This document shows, one piece after another, positions 9,088 through 17,097 of a DNA stretch of 64,000 nt. This DNA comes from Reyranella sp. CPCC 100927 (GTDB lineage Bacteria; Pseudomonadota; Alphaproteobacteria; Reyranellales; Reyranellaceae): the NCBI RefSeq assembly GCF_007859315.1, contig NZ_VOHA01000020.1:1-64000 (forward strand), in the 5' to 3' direction. The stretch's first letter is position 1; each line of letters starts with the position of its first letter. The translations under genes and the position numbers were made by a program. The notes under the pieces were generated by a model. It was not told the origin of the DNA. It made no database searches and saw nothing but the letters and a program-made list of their open reading frames with translations.

Positions 9088-10113
9088 TTACTTGCTCAAC
9101 GTCCAGCAGGTGCCGGGCAGTCCGGCGTTCTCTTTCGTGATCGGAAGCAGCGTCGTATAGATCGAGGCCTTGGCCGTACCCGCCTTGATGCCCGACTGCA
9201 GCAGGAACTTGATCATCGTCACCATGCTGCCGCTCTGTGACGGCACGTCATAGCTGAAGTCGACGTCGAAGGCGCCGCTCTTCACCAGGTCGCACGAGCG
9301 CGTCTGCTCGCCGCCGCCCGACGTCGCCAGGAACACCTTGCCCGTCAACCCGGCTTCCTGGATCGCGGCCGCCGTGCCGACGTCCATGCCGTCCCAGAAG
9401 CCGACCACGCCGCACAGATCGGGATGCTGCTTCAGCACCGTCTGCATGATGCCCTTGGCCTTGGTGGCATCCCAATCCGCCGCCTGGCTCGACACCACCT
9501 TGATTTCGGGATGCTTGGCAAACACCTTCTCGACGCCGGTCAGCGTGTAGGCGCTGGCCGCAGCCGACAGCTGGCCCTGCATGATGGCGACCTTGTTCGA
9601 CTTTCCCTTGCAGGCGTTCACGACCGCTGCCGCCTGCTTCTCGCCCATCTCGATCCAGTCGGCGCCGACATAGGCCGACGAGTTGTAGCTCGAGCGCATG
9701 TTGACCTGGATGACATGAATACCGGCAGCTTCGGCCCGCTGCAGCAGCTTGGCATAGGTCGTCACGTCAGGGTTCTGCACCACCATCAGATCGGGTTTCT
9801 CGGTGAGCAGCGTGGTCACGGCCTGGGCGCCGGCGTTGGTGCTCCAGTTGGCGTCGCGCAGGACGAACTTCACGCCCAACGGCTCGAGCTCGCGTTTCAT
9901 GCCGGCGTACCAGCCCTGCATCAGGTCGACATTCATGGCCAGCGGCACATAGGCCACCGTCTTGCCCTGCAGCGCCTTCAGGTAAGGCTCGCGGAAGGGC
10001 TCGTCGAGCCCCTTGCCCTGCGCCAGGGCCTGCCCGGCACTCGTGATCAGTCCGGCACACAGCACGCCTGCGGCCAGCGACCGCGACAATTGACGATGAT
10101 GATGGAACGGCAT
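9088..10113 (-). CDS. Sugar ABC transporter periplasmic binding protein (RbsB-like)
   Basis: This 341-aa protein has a clear signal peptide (residues 1-31, ending GQALA before Q32). The mature part is a type I periplasmic-binding fold: KTVAYVPLAMNVDLMQGWYAG, then KPDLMVVQNPDVTTYAKLLQ, then GVVGFWDGMDVGTAAAIQEAG. A strong Shine-Dalgarno run (GGAGGAGG) precedes the ATG. It lies between the two permease genes of the operon and captures the substrate in the periplasm. Ligand class is inferred from the RbsA/RbsC-type partners only. Confidence 0.9.
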   Translation of the reverse strand: MPFHHHRQLSRSLAAGVLCAGLITSAGQALAQGKGLDEPFREPYLKALQGKTVAYVPLAMNVDLMQGWYAGMKRELEPLGVKFVLRDANWSTNAGAQAVTTLLTEKPDLMVVQNPDVTTYAKLLQRAEAAGIHVIQVNMRSSYNSSAYVGADWIEMGEKQAAAVVNACKGKSNKVAIMQGQLSAAASAYTLTGVEKVFAKHPEIKVVSSQAADWDATKAKGIMQTVLKQHPDLCGVVGFWDGMDVGTAAAIQEAGLTGKVFLATSGGGEQTRSCDLVKSGAFDVDFSYDVPSQSGSMVTMIKFLLQSGIKAGTAKASIYTTLLPITKENAGLPGTCWTLSK

Positions 10114-10155
10114 GGTCTTTTCCTCCTCCAGACGTTCGTTACACAGACGCGAGCC

Positions 10156-11127
10156 TCAGATATCGCCCTGCTGGGCCGTCTCTTCGTTGCGGGGATTCAT
10201 GATGGAGTCGATCAGGATGGCGATCAGCAGGATCAGACCCTTGATCAGGTTCTGCGCCGAATAGGACATGTCCAGGATGGTCATGCCGTTGAGCAGCGTG
10301 CCGATGAGCAAGGTACCCGTGACGGCGTTGAGCACGCCGCCGCGGCCGCCGCTCAGGCCGATGCCACCCAGCACCACGATGAGGATGACATCGTAGATCA
10401 TCGTGGAATTGTAGATGCGGGTCTGCATGGTGCCGATCGACGCCGCCATCACCATGCCGGCAAACGCTGCGATCAACGCCGCAAAGACGTACTGGCGCAG
10501 GATCAGCGGCCGCGTCGGAATGCCGATGGTGCGGGCGCCCTGAGGGTTGTCGCCGGTGGCATACAGATAGGTGCCGAAGCGCGTGTAGCGCAGCAGGAAG
10601 ACGCAGATCAGGATCGTGATCCCGAACATCACCACCGGCAGCGGGATGCCGGCAACGGTGCCGCGACCGAACCAGGCCACGACATCAAGCTGCGGCGGCC
10701 ACGGCACGAGATCGAGCGTGAACCAGGCGACCTGCCCCAACCCGGCCAGAAAGAGTCCCGATGCGAGTGTCGTGAAGAGCGACGGCACCTCGGCGTAAGC
10801 GATCAGCCAGCCGTTCACGAGGCCGAAGATCACGACCAGTGCGATCGCCGCGGCGAAGGCCACGCCCACCGAATAGCCGCCGTTCACCATCTGCAGCAGC
10901 AGTCCGGGCGGCACCGCGAGCGCCGCGATCATCGAAATGTCGATGCCGCGCCCGATGACCACGATCGCCATGCCCAGTCCAAGAATGCCCAGGATGGCCA
11001 CGTTCTGCAGCAGCGCCACGATGTTGCTGGCGCTGAAGAAGCCCGGCAGGAATAACGAGAACGCGAGAAACAGAACGATGAAGATGGCGAAGACGATGGT
11101 CTGCTGTGACAAGCGGATACTGCTCAT
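10156..11127 (-). CDS. Sugar-type ABC transporter permease (RbsC-like)
   Basis: This 323-aa membrane protein is the first gene of the operon. It has about 8-10 hydrophobic segments and the family motifs GIDISMIAALAVPPG near residue 67 and VVLGGIGLSGGRGG near 250. A GAGG Shine-Dalgarno precedes the start. It is expected to pair with the permease part of the fusion protein at 6783-8990 to form a heterodimeric channel. The perfect palindrome at 11159-11176 sits 32 bp upstream and is the best candidate for operon control. Confidence 0.92.
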   Translation of the reverse strand: MSSIRLSQQTIVFAIFIVLFLAFSLFLPGFFSASNIVALLQNVAILGILGLGMAIVVIGRGIDISMIAALAVPPGLLLQMVNGGYSVGVAFAAAIALVVIFGLVNGWLIAYAEVPSLFTTLASGLFLAGLGQVAWFTLDLVPWPPQLDVVAWFGRGTVAGIPLPVVMFGITILICVFLLRYTRFGTYLYATGDNPQGARTIGIPTRPLILRQYVFAALIAAFAGMVMAASIGTMQTRIYNSTMIYDVILIVVLGGIGLSGGRGGVLNAVTGTLLIGTLLNGMTILDMSYSAQNLIKGLILLIAILIDSIMNPRNEETAQQGDI

Positions 11128-11158
11128 CGACGATCCTCACCCGATTCCTGCCCTACGC

Positions 11159-11176
11159 TATGAACGATCGTTCATA
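11159..11176. promoter_or_regulatory. Perfect 18-bp palindrome, putative operator of the ABC operon
   Basis: TATGAACGATCGTTCATA is its own reverse complement. GAACG-N2-CGTTC symmetry is common for TetR- or LacI-type dimers. It is 32 bp upstream of the first permease start. No TetR or LacI gene is adjacent, so the regulator would be encoded elsewhere or be the MarR protein at 11537. Confidence 0.6.
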
Positions 11177-11520
11177 TTCAGTCCGTTATGGGGTGCCGAC
11201 GGCTGACCCGTCGTCGGCACCGATCGCGCCGCGTAAGATCCATGCGGTTGATGCGCTGCTTCCAGGCCGCAGTCGGGTTGCAGCGGGTTGTTGTCTGCCA
11301 CCATCGATCGGAGTCGATGCCGACAGCAACAATGAACCGTAGAGCGTTCCTGTAAATGAATGCAATTCATTTTTAGAATCCACCGCACGTTCGCTGTGCG
11401 AACAAAAACATCGCACCACGTTTTGCGGTTTGATTCCTGACGGCGGACTGACAACAACCCACCGAAGCCGCATGGCGTCATCCGGCAATCGACATTGCGT
11501 CGAACTGATCAGCCCATTAC

Positions 11521-11533
11521 ATAGATCATCTAT
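11521..11533. promoter_or_regulatory. Putative MarR operator
   Basis: ATAGAT and ATCTAT form perfect arms around one base, immediately upstream of the MarR start codon region. Position and symmetry fit negative autoregulation of the marR-MFS operon. Confidence 0.45.
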
Positions 11534-11536
11534 CTA

Positions 11537-12004
11537 TTGACCGACCAGACAGTGATGCCCCGGGCGAAGGGACCCCAGACGAAAACAGAGGCCGCCGTGC
11601 TGGCGGACCAGTTGCGGCCGATCCTGCAACGCCTGCAACGCCACCTGCGACGCCAGAACCAGGCAGTGGGTGCTTCGCCGCTGCACATGGGCCTGCTGAA
11701 CACGATCGCGCAGCAGGAGGGGGTTGGCATCGGCGACCTGGCGGCCCAGGAGAAACTGCGCGGCCCGACGATCACCGCCCACATCAACCAGATGGCGACG
11801 GAAGGCTGGGTGGAGCGCCGTCCGTCGGCGGACGACAAGCGCCGCGTGGGCCTGTTCATCACCCGCAAGGGCCGGGCTCTGATGAACGCGACCCAGCAAC
11901 GACGTGCCGACTGGCTGGCCATGCGCCTGGCCGCCCTGTCGCCCGAAGGCCGCCGCGCCGTGGCCGCCGCGCTGGCACCGCTGGAGGCGCTCTGCCATGA
12001 CTGA
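11537..12004 (+). CDS. MarR-family transcriptional regulator
   Basis: This protein is up to 155 aa. The winged helix segment (GVGIGDLAAQEKLRGPTITAHI, then GWVERRPSADDKRRVGLFIT) is diagnostic for MarR, with the wing DDKR motif intact. The frame opens at a TTG (11537), and an ATG at 11555 is an equally possible start; no good Shine-Dalgarno decides between them. Its stop overlaps the start of the efflux pump at 11997, so regulator and pump form one operon, a common drug-resistance arrangement in which the pump's substrate releases the repressor. Confidence 0.9.
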   Translation: MTDQTVMPRAKGPQTKTEAAVLADQLRPILQRLQRHLRRQNQAVGASPLHMGLLNTIAQQEGVGIGDLAAQEKLRGPTITAHINQMATEGWVERRPSADDKRRVGLFITRKGRALMNATQQRRADWLAMRLAALSPEGRRAVAAALAPLEALCHD

Positions 12005-13532
12005 GCCCGGCCCGCCGGACGACAGGAACGACGACGCGCAGGCGCCGACGCACCGCGAGATCCGCACGGTCTATATCGGCCTGATGATCGTGATGGCGCT
12101 GAGCGCCATCGACCAGAGCATCGTGGCCACCGCCTTGCCCCGCATCCTCTCCGACCTGGGCGGCGTGCAGCATCTGTCCTGGGTGGTGACCGCCTATGTG
12201 CTGGCCACGACCACCACCATGCCACTCTACGGCAAGCTGTCGGACCAGTACGGACGCAAGCCGATGCTTTACACGGCCGTCGCCCTGTTCCTGGTCGGCT
12301 CGATCCTGAGCGGTCTGGCGCAAAGCATGCCGCAGTTGATCCTGTTCCGCGCCATCCAGGGCATGGGCGCCGGCGGGCTGCTGCCGCTGGCGCAGATCAT
12401 CGTCGCGGACCTGGTGCCGCCGCGACAGCGCGGGCGCTACCAGGGCTGGATCGGCGCCGTGTTCGCGCTGTGCAGCGTGCTGGGACCCGTGGTGGGCGGC
12501 ATCATCACCGATGCGCTCTCCTGGCATTGGATCTTCTTCTTCAATCTGCCCATCGGTATCGGCGCCCTGGTGGTGATCGCCATCACGCTGCGGTCCTCGC
12601 GCCGCGGTGTGCCCGGCAGTCGCCTTGACTATCTCGGCGCCATGCTGCTGTCGGGCGCCACCGCCTGCTTCCTGCTGACCCTCACGCTGGGCGGCACGCA
12701 ACTGCCCTGGGGCTCGCTGGCGCTGATCGGGCTGGCCGCGGCGGCGGTCGTGCTGGCGGTGCTGTTCCTGATGTGGGAGCGCGTCGCGGCCGAACCGATT
12801 CTGCCGCTGCATCTCTTCCGGGAACGCGTCTACAGCGTCGGCAGCCTGGTGCTGGCGCTGACCTTCATGGCGCTGCTGGGCAGCAGCACATTCTTTCCGC
12901 TGTTTTTCCAGGTGGTGATGGGGCTGTCACCGTCGAGTTCGGGCCTGCTGATCGCGCCGCAAGCCGTCGGCATCTTCATCTCCGCCCGCATCAACGGTCG
13001 TATCCTGGTGGCCAAGGGCCGCTACAAGCCGTTACAGATCTGCGGCCTGTCCACGGCGCTGGTCGCTTTCGTCTGGCTGGCGTGGGCAGCCGGGGCGGCG
13101 CAGCCCCTGGTGATACTGGCGCCGGCCATCCTGCTGCTGGGCCTCGGGTTGGGCTTCGTCACGCCCAACATGAACGTCGCCATCCAGAACGCGGCACCGC
13201 CGGCCGACATGGGTGCCGCCACGGCATCGGCCAGCTTCTTCCGTTCATTGGGGGGCGTGGTCGGCGTGGCCGGCTCCGGCGCCATTCTCACCAATCATCT
13301 TCACACTGCGCTGGCCTCGGGCGCCTTCGCCGGAGTCCTGCAGCCCGACATGCTGATGAAGGGCGCCCTGCAGGACATCGCCAACCTGCCGGCGGCGGCG
13401 CACGATGCCGTGGCCGCGATCTACCGCCATGGCATCGCGACCACGTTCTCGGTCGGTGCCGCTATCGTGGCGCTGGCGCTCGTCGCCCTGCTGTTCCTGC
13501 CCGAACGGCCGCTGCGCACGACGCATCGCTGA
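11997..13532 (+). CDS. DHA2-family (EmrB/QacA-like) MFS efflux transporter
   Basis: This 511-aa protein is the right size for a 14-helix drug:H+ antiporter. It shows the DHA signature DQSIVATALPRI near residue 38, motif A LYGKLSDQYGRKPML near 80, and motif C-like GPVVGGIITDALSWHWIFFFNLP near 165. The ATG at 11997 overlaps the marR stop codon. No membrane-fusion (EmrA) partner is next to it. It probably exports a toxic compound sensed by the MarR protein; the substrate is unknown. Confidence 0.92.
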   Translation: MTEPGPPDDRNDDAQAPTHREIRTVYIGLMIVMALSAIDQSIVATALPRILSDLGGVQHLSWVVTAYVLATTTTMPLYGKLSDQYGRKPMLYTAVALFLVGSILSGLAQSMPQLILFRAIQGMGAGGLLPLAQIIVADLVPPRQRGRYQGWIGAVFALCSVLGPVVGGIITDALSWHWIFFFNLPIGIGALVVIAITLRSSRRGVPGSRLDYLGAMLLSGATACFLLTLTLGGTQLPWGSLALIGLAAAAVVLAVLFLMWERVAAEPILPLHLFRERVYSVGSLVLALTFMALLGSSTFFPLFFQVVMGLSPSSSGLLIAPQAVGIFISARINGRILVAKGRYKPLQICGLSTALVAFVWLAWAAGAAQPLVILAPAILLLGLGLGFVTPNMNVAIQNAAPPADMGAATASASFFRSLGGVVGVAGSGAILTNHLHTALASGAFAGVLQPDMLMKGALQDIANLPAAAHDAVAAIYRHGIATTFSVGAAIVALALVALLFLPERPLRTTHR

Positions 13533-13535
13533 ACA

Positions 13536-14492
13536 TCACCGCGCTGCCAGGCGCCGCAAGAACGCATCGACATCCGTCGTGTAGCTGCCGGGCAGACCCA
13601 GAGTCCGGTTGATCTCGCCGTGTGAGAGCGCCACCGGCAAGACCATCACACGGCCACCCATCCCGTTTGCCTTGGCGGCAAAAGCCCGCGCCTGCGGACA
13701 GGCATTGGCACGCTGGCTGGAGCAAACGAGCAGCATCGGCGATGGCGCCGAAGTGAGGCGATGGATCGGCGAGGCCTTGCGCCACACAGCCGGATCGGAC
13801 CCGAACGCCCTGTCGTACAGCGGGAAATGGCGCGCGTTCATGATTTCCACGACATCGAGTGCCGCTGAGTCCAGAGCCACGGTTCCCCGCCACGGGGTTG
13901 CCCCCTGCCGGGCAGCGATAGCCGGATCCGCCGCCAGCAACGCGACAAGGTGGGCGCCGGCGGAATGTCCCATGAGCACGAGCCGCGCCGGATCGCCACC
14001 CCAGGACGGTGCCCGCGACTGCGCCGCGGCCAGCGCCCGAGCAACGTCATCGGCCTGTCCGAGCGGACCGGTGCCGGGCAGCAGACGGTAGTTGATCGAG
14101 ACAAAAATGAAGCCTTCGGGCAACCACCTGGCAATCTTGTTGGCAACGACACCGGCCGACGCCTTGTCGCCGATCGCCCAGCCGCCGCCATGGACCATGA
14201 GCAGGATGGGCGCGGCGCGGGGTTGCGCCGGCAGATAGATGTCCATCCGCTGCGCCGGATCAGCGCCATACGCGACATCGCGCAGGAGGCGGCTGCCGGC
14301 AGGCAACGCGATTGGCCCGTCGCGCCCGCCCGCGTCATCGAGATCCGACGCCGGCGATACGGCCCCGGGACGAGAGCCTGTGCGACCTTGCGCCAGGGCT
14401 TGCGGGCCCGCCAAAAGCACCACCGCGATCGCCATGATCGTCCTGCGCGACAGACGGCGGTCACCGGCGAGAGGCGAAGGATCAACAGTCAT
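13536..14492 (-). CDS. Exported alpha/beta hydrolase (esterase/lipase-like)
   Basis: This 318-aa protein is of the BD-FAE/carboxylesterase type. Residues 1-35 are a leader with a twin-arginine-like SRRTIM and a cut after ALA, so export is likely. The oxyanion segment HGGGWAIGD starts at residue 101. The nucleophile is Ser177 in GHSAG, and a late His (LSHGEINR) completes the triad. The ATG at 14492 is chosen because GGAG lies 6 nt upstream; an ATG at 14513 is weaker. It converges with the MFS gene, with only 3 bp between the stops. Confidence 0.87.
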   Translation of the reverse strand: MTVDPSPLAGDRRLSRRTIMAIAVVLLAGPQALAQGRTGSRPGAVSPASDLDDAGGRDGPIALPAGSRLLRDVAYGADPAQRMDIYLPAQPRAAPILLMVHGGGWAIGDKASAGVVANKIARWLPEGFIFVSINYRLLPGTGPLGQADDVARALAAAQSRAPSWGGDPARLVLMGHSAGAHLVALLAADPAIAARQGATPWRGTVALDSAALDVVEIMNARHFPLYDRAFGSDPAVWRKASPIHRLTSAPSPMLLVCSSQRANACPQARAFAAKANGMGGRVMVLPVALSHGEINRTLGLPGSYTTDVDAFLRRLAAR

Positions 14493-14601
14493 GATACTCC
14501 AACGTCGGCTCACGCGATGGGTACGGACCGGAAGGACCGTTCATCCCTGGCCGCGGCATCGACTTGCCGACGCCCAGGGTGGTGCCTGATACAAGGAAGC
14601 C

Positions 14602-15579
14602 ATGGCGGAAACTCTGCTGCTCACCCGCACCGACGTTGTGCGCCTGCTCGATCAGCAAGCCCTGCACACGGCATTGCGTGAGGCCTTCATTGCCTACTCG
14701 CTGCGCCGCAGCGTGGCGGCGCAGCGCTTTGTCGTGCCCCTGCCGGCGACTGCCCCAGCCGGTAGCAACGGCATGCTGCTGGCACCCGGCCTGATCGACG
14801 GCATCCCCGCGTACAGCGTCAAGGTCCATGCCAAGTTCCCCGCCCAGAAACCGGCCATCAAGGGTGTCCTGGCCCTGCACGACCTGCAGACCGGCGACCT
14901 GCTGGCGCTGATGGATTCGACGTACCTGACGGCGATGCGCACGGGCATCGCCGGTGCCCTGGGTACGGACGCGCTGGCCCGTCCCGATGCCGGTACCATT
15001 GCCATTATCGGCGCCGGCGCCCAGGGCGAGCTGCAGTTGCGCGCGCTGGCGGCGATCCGCCGCCTGGAGCAGGTGGTGGTCTACGACACCTACCACGCCG
15101 CGGCCGTCGCCTTTTGCACCAAGCTGGGCCCTGCCCTGGACCTGCCGATGCGGGCCGAAGCCGACCTGCGCAAGGCGGTGCTGGCCGGCGACATCGTCAT
15201 CACCGCCACGTGGGCCGCCGCGCCTTTCATCGATGCCGCCATGCTGCGGCCCGGTACCCATGTCACGACCCTGGGTCCCGATCAGCCCGGCAAGGCCGAG
15301 GTCGCCGCCGATGCACTGCGCGCCGGCTTGTTCGTGTGCGACGACCCCGACCTGGCACTGTCCATGGGTGCGCTCGGCGGGGTTGGCCTGGGCCGCGACG
15401 CCATCCACGCCGAGCTGGGCGAGGTGCTGGCTGGCCATAAGCCGGGCCGCCCGCACGCGCGAGCCATTACCATCTTCGGCAGCGTCGGGCTGGCTTTCCA
15501 GGATCTCGCTGCCGGCTGGCTGGTCTACCAGCGCGCCCGAACGGAAGGTGTGGGAACAACCGTCAATTTCGCCCAGTGA
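14602..15579 (+). CDS. Ornithine cyclodeaminase/mu-crystallin family protein
   Basis: This 325-aa protein has the NAD(P)-binding segment AIIGAGAQGELQLRAL near residue 135 and the substrate-region motif DSTYLTAMRTGIAGALGTD near 105-123. AAGGAAG lies just before the ATG. Members include ornithine cyclodeaminase, alanine dehydrogenase and ketimine reductase. The family is broad and I cannot choose among these activities. It stands alone between the divergent esterase and an AT-rich region. Confidence 0.87.
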   Translation: MAETLLLTRTDVVRLLDQQALHTALREAFIAYSLRRSVAAQRFVVPLPATAPAGSNGMLLAPGLIDGIPAYSVKVHAKFPAQKPAIKGVLALHDLQTGDLLALMDSTYLTAMRTGIAGALGTDALARPDAGTIAIIGAGAQGELQLRALAAIRRLEQVVVYDTYHAAAVAFCTKLGPALDLPMRAEADLRKAVLAGDIVITATWAAAPFIDAAMLRPGTHVTTLGPDQPGKAEVAADALRAGLFVCDDPDLALSMGALGGVGLGRDAIHAELGEVLAGHKPGRPHARAITIFGSVGLAFQDLAAGWLVYQRARTEGVGTTVNFAQ

Positions 15580-15784
15580 TATATCAAGAAATTGATTTAA
15601 TTATTTGAAATATATGAAATAAATTTCGTTTCTTAAAGTTATTGATGAACTTTTTGCGACATCACTTCAAAATCTCCCTTCATCTCCGCACCGTCCCGGT
15701 GGTAGGGTACTGCATATTTTGGGGCGTCATGGGATGCCCGCCGATTTTAAAGCAAGCCATTCAGTCCATACATGGAGAGCCGTA
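15580..15784. promoter_or_regulatory. AT-rich intergenic region, probable promoter
   Basis: About 70 bp from 15580 are almost entirely A and T (runs such as TTAATTATTTGAAATATAT), in sharp contrast to the GC-rich surroundings. It is followed by a short CACCG/CGGTG hairpin near 15691-15703. It most likely carries the promoter of the receiver-like gene and perhaps a weak terminator for the upstream gene. No clean -35/-10 pair can be fixed by eye. Confidence 0.4.
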
Positions 15785-16276
15785 GTGCGTCGGCATATTG
15801 TTGTGGTGGCTGATGATGATGTGGCCCGTCGTTGCGAAACTGTCGAGGCGCTGAGGGCAAGCAACATCGAGGCCTATCCGCCTCCACCGGATGACAAAAA
15901 CCCGGATAGGCCGGTGATGGACCTGATCCGCGAGCTCAAGCCGCGAATCGTGGTGTGTCGCCAGAGCCTGAGCAGCATGTCGATGTTCTACCCTCTGCGG
16001 GCGCTGAAGGAACCACCGATGGTGGTCGTGCTGTCCAATGGCAGTTCGGCCGAGGACGAGGTCCATTACGTCGATCGTCTCATCATCGCATCGATCCGCG
16101 CGCCGGTGCGGATGGCCGCCCTGTCCCGCTTCATCAGGACGGCGCTCACCATCACCGCGCGCCTGGACGACCCCGAGGAGCAGGCTTCCGCCGAAGTCCT
16201 GATCCATCCCGCCGTCGGGCGCTATACCGACCCGGTCCTGCGCCTGGCGCGCCCGCGCACAGGCTCCGGATCGTAG
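15785..16276 (+). CDS. Degenerate receiver-like (pseudo-response-regulator) protein
   Basis: This 163-aa protein starts at a GTG with GGAG 9 nt upstream; a longer frame reaches 15719. The first 120 residues follow receiver-domain order: strand 1 HIVVVADDD (Asp10-12), strand 3 PRIVVC with Cys58 where the phosphorylated Asp normally sits, strand 4 MVVVLSNGSS with Ser84 at the Thr/Ser position, and strand 5 LIIASIRAPV, which lacks the conserved Lys before Pro107. The last 40 residues are a tail without a recognised output domain. The fold assignment is my own reading of the pattern; an ANTAR-type or unrelated fold remains possible. Confidence 0.6.
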   Translation: MRRHIVVVADDDVARRCETVEALRASNIEAYPPPPDDKNPDRPVMDLIRELKPRIVVCRQSLSSMSMFYPLRALKEPPMVVVLSNGSSAEDEVHYVDRLIIASIRAPVRMAALSRFIRTALTITARLDDPEEQASAEVLIHPAVGRYTDPVLRLARPRTGSGS

Positions 16277-16351
16277 CTCGCCCCAGAGCGACTCGACAGG
16301 GAACCAACGCTGCGGCAGGTTCGGCCGCTGCGTTGATCCTGATCTGTCCGA

Positions 16352-16900
16352 ATGCCGCCGCCGACTTTCATCCGCGATTCGCGCGACGACGACGTCGCTG
16401 CCATCACCCGCATATACGCCCACCACGTCCTGCACGGACTGGCCTCGTTCGAGGAAACCGCCCCGCCGCCTGAGGAAATGGCCCGCCGACGCGCCGACTA
16501 CCTGGCGCAGGGCTATCCCTACATCGTGGCCGAGCGCGATGGCCGAGTGGTCGGCTATGCCTATGCCGCCGCCTATCGCACACGGCCGGCGTATCGCTTC
16601 GCGGTCGAGAATTCGATCTACATCGACCAGGAAGACCGCCAGGGCGGCATCGGCTCGGCCCTGCTGCCGGCCCTGATCGAGCGCTGCGAGGCCCTCGGCT
16701 TCCGCCAGATGATCGCTGTCATCGGCGACAGCGCCAACGCTGCCTCGATCGGCCTGCATGCCAAGTTCGGCTTTCGCACCGTGGGCACCCTCGCCGCCAT
16801 CGGCTGGAAGCACGGCCGCTGGGTCGACAGTGTCCTGATGCAGCGCGCCCTGGGTACGGGCGACAGCGCGGCGCCGGCGCACGGATCGCCCCGCACGTAA
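16352..16900 (+). CDS. GNAT N-acetyltransferase, phosphinothricin acetyltransferase (Pat)-like
   Basis: This 182-aa protein is typical of Pat/Bar relatives in length. Recognisable segments are ASFEETAPPPEEMARRRADY near residue 32-50, VENSIYIDQEDRQGGIGSAL (acetyl-CoA loop) near 83-103, and RQMIAVIGDSANAASIGLH followed by GFRTVG near 118-148. Pat-family enzymes acetylate phosphinothricin, methionine sulfoximine and related amino compounds. It ends 12 bp before the Pho box of the aminophosphonate operon. Transfer of acetyl to an aminophosphonate is an attractive but unproven idea. Confidence 0.85.
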   Translation: MPPPTFIRDSRDDDVAAITRIYAHHVLHGLASFEETAPPPEEMARRRADYLAQGYPYIVAERDGRVVGYAYAAAYRTRPAYRFAVENSIYIDQEDRQGGIGSALLPALIERCEALGFRQMIAVIGDSANAASIGLHAKFGFRTVGTLAAIGWKHGRWVDSVLMQRALGTGDSAAPAHGSPRT

Positions 16901-16912
16901 TCTACACAGCCG

Positions 16913-16930
16913 TTGTCATAAGACTGTTAC
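16913..16930 (+). promoter_or_regulatory. Pho box (PhoB-binding site)
   Basis: TTGTCAT and CTGTTAC are 7-bp direct repeats separated by 4 bp, close to the Pho box consensus CTGTCAT-N4-CTGTCAT. A weak -10-like TAGGTT lies 10 bp downstream at 16941-16946, which is the spacing seen in PhoB-activated promoters. It is the only strong candidate promoter for the phosphonate operon at 17098. Phosphate-starvation control follows from known PhoB biology, not from data here. Confidence 0.65.
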
Positions 16931-17097
16931 AGGCGCGCCCTAGGTTGCGCCTGCGTTGGAGTACCGCTTCGCACGTGGGCGCCCCGGGGAATCGCATGGC
17001 GCGTGATGCGTTGCGCGGCAGCAGCTGACCATCGTTGTTCGAGACCGGTCCCGGCGTTGGCTGGCTGAAGCGCAGCCGCAAACGAGACGGAGAGATC

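Larger units (their letters stand above)
11128..11536. other. Intergenic regulatory region between ABC operon and marR-MFS operon
   Basis: These 409 bp contain no convincing gene. They hold a perfect 18-bp palindrome at 11159-11176, an 8+3+8 inverted repeat at 11354-11372 (AAATGAAT and ATTCATTT), a 6+3+6 repeat at 11389-11403 (GTTCGC and GCGAAC), and a 6+1+6 repeat at 11521-11533. Short open frames on the minus strand here lack ribosome sites and homology. Confidence 0.7.

Noticed and set aside
9424-11055. 543-codon open frame on the plus strand
   Set aside because: Antisense to the binding-protein and permease genes, spanning two real genes and their gap; no homology signals.
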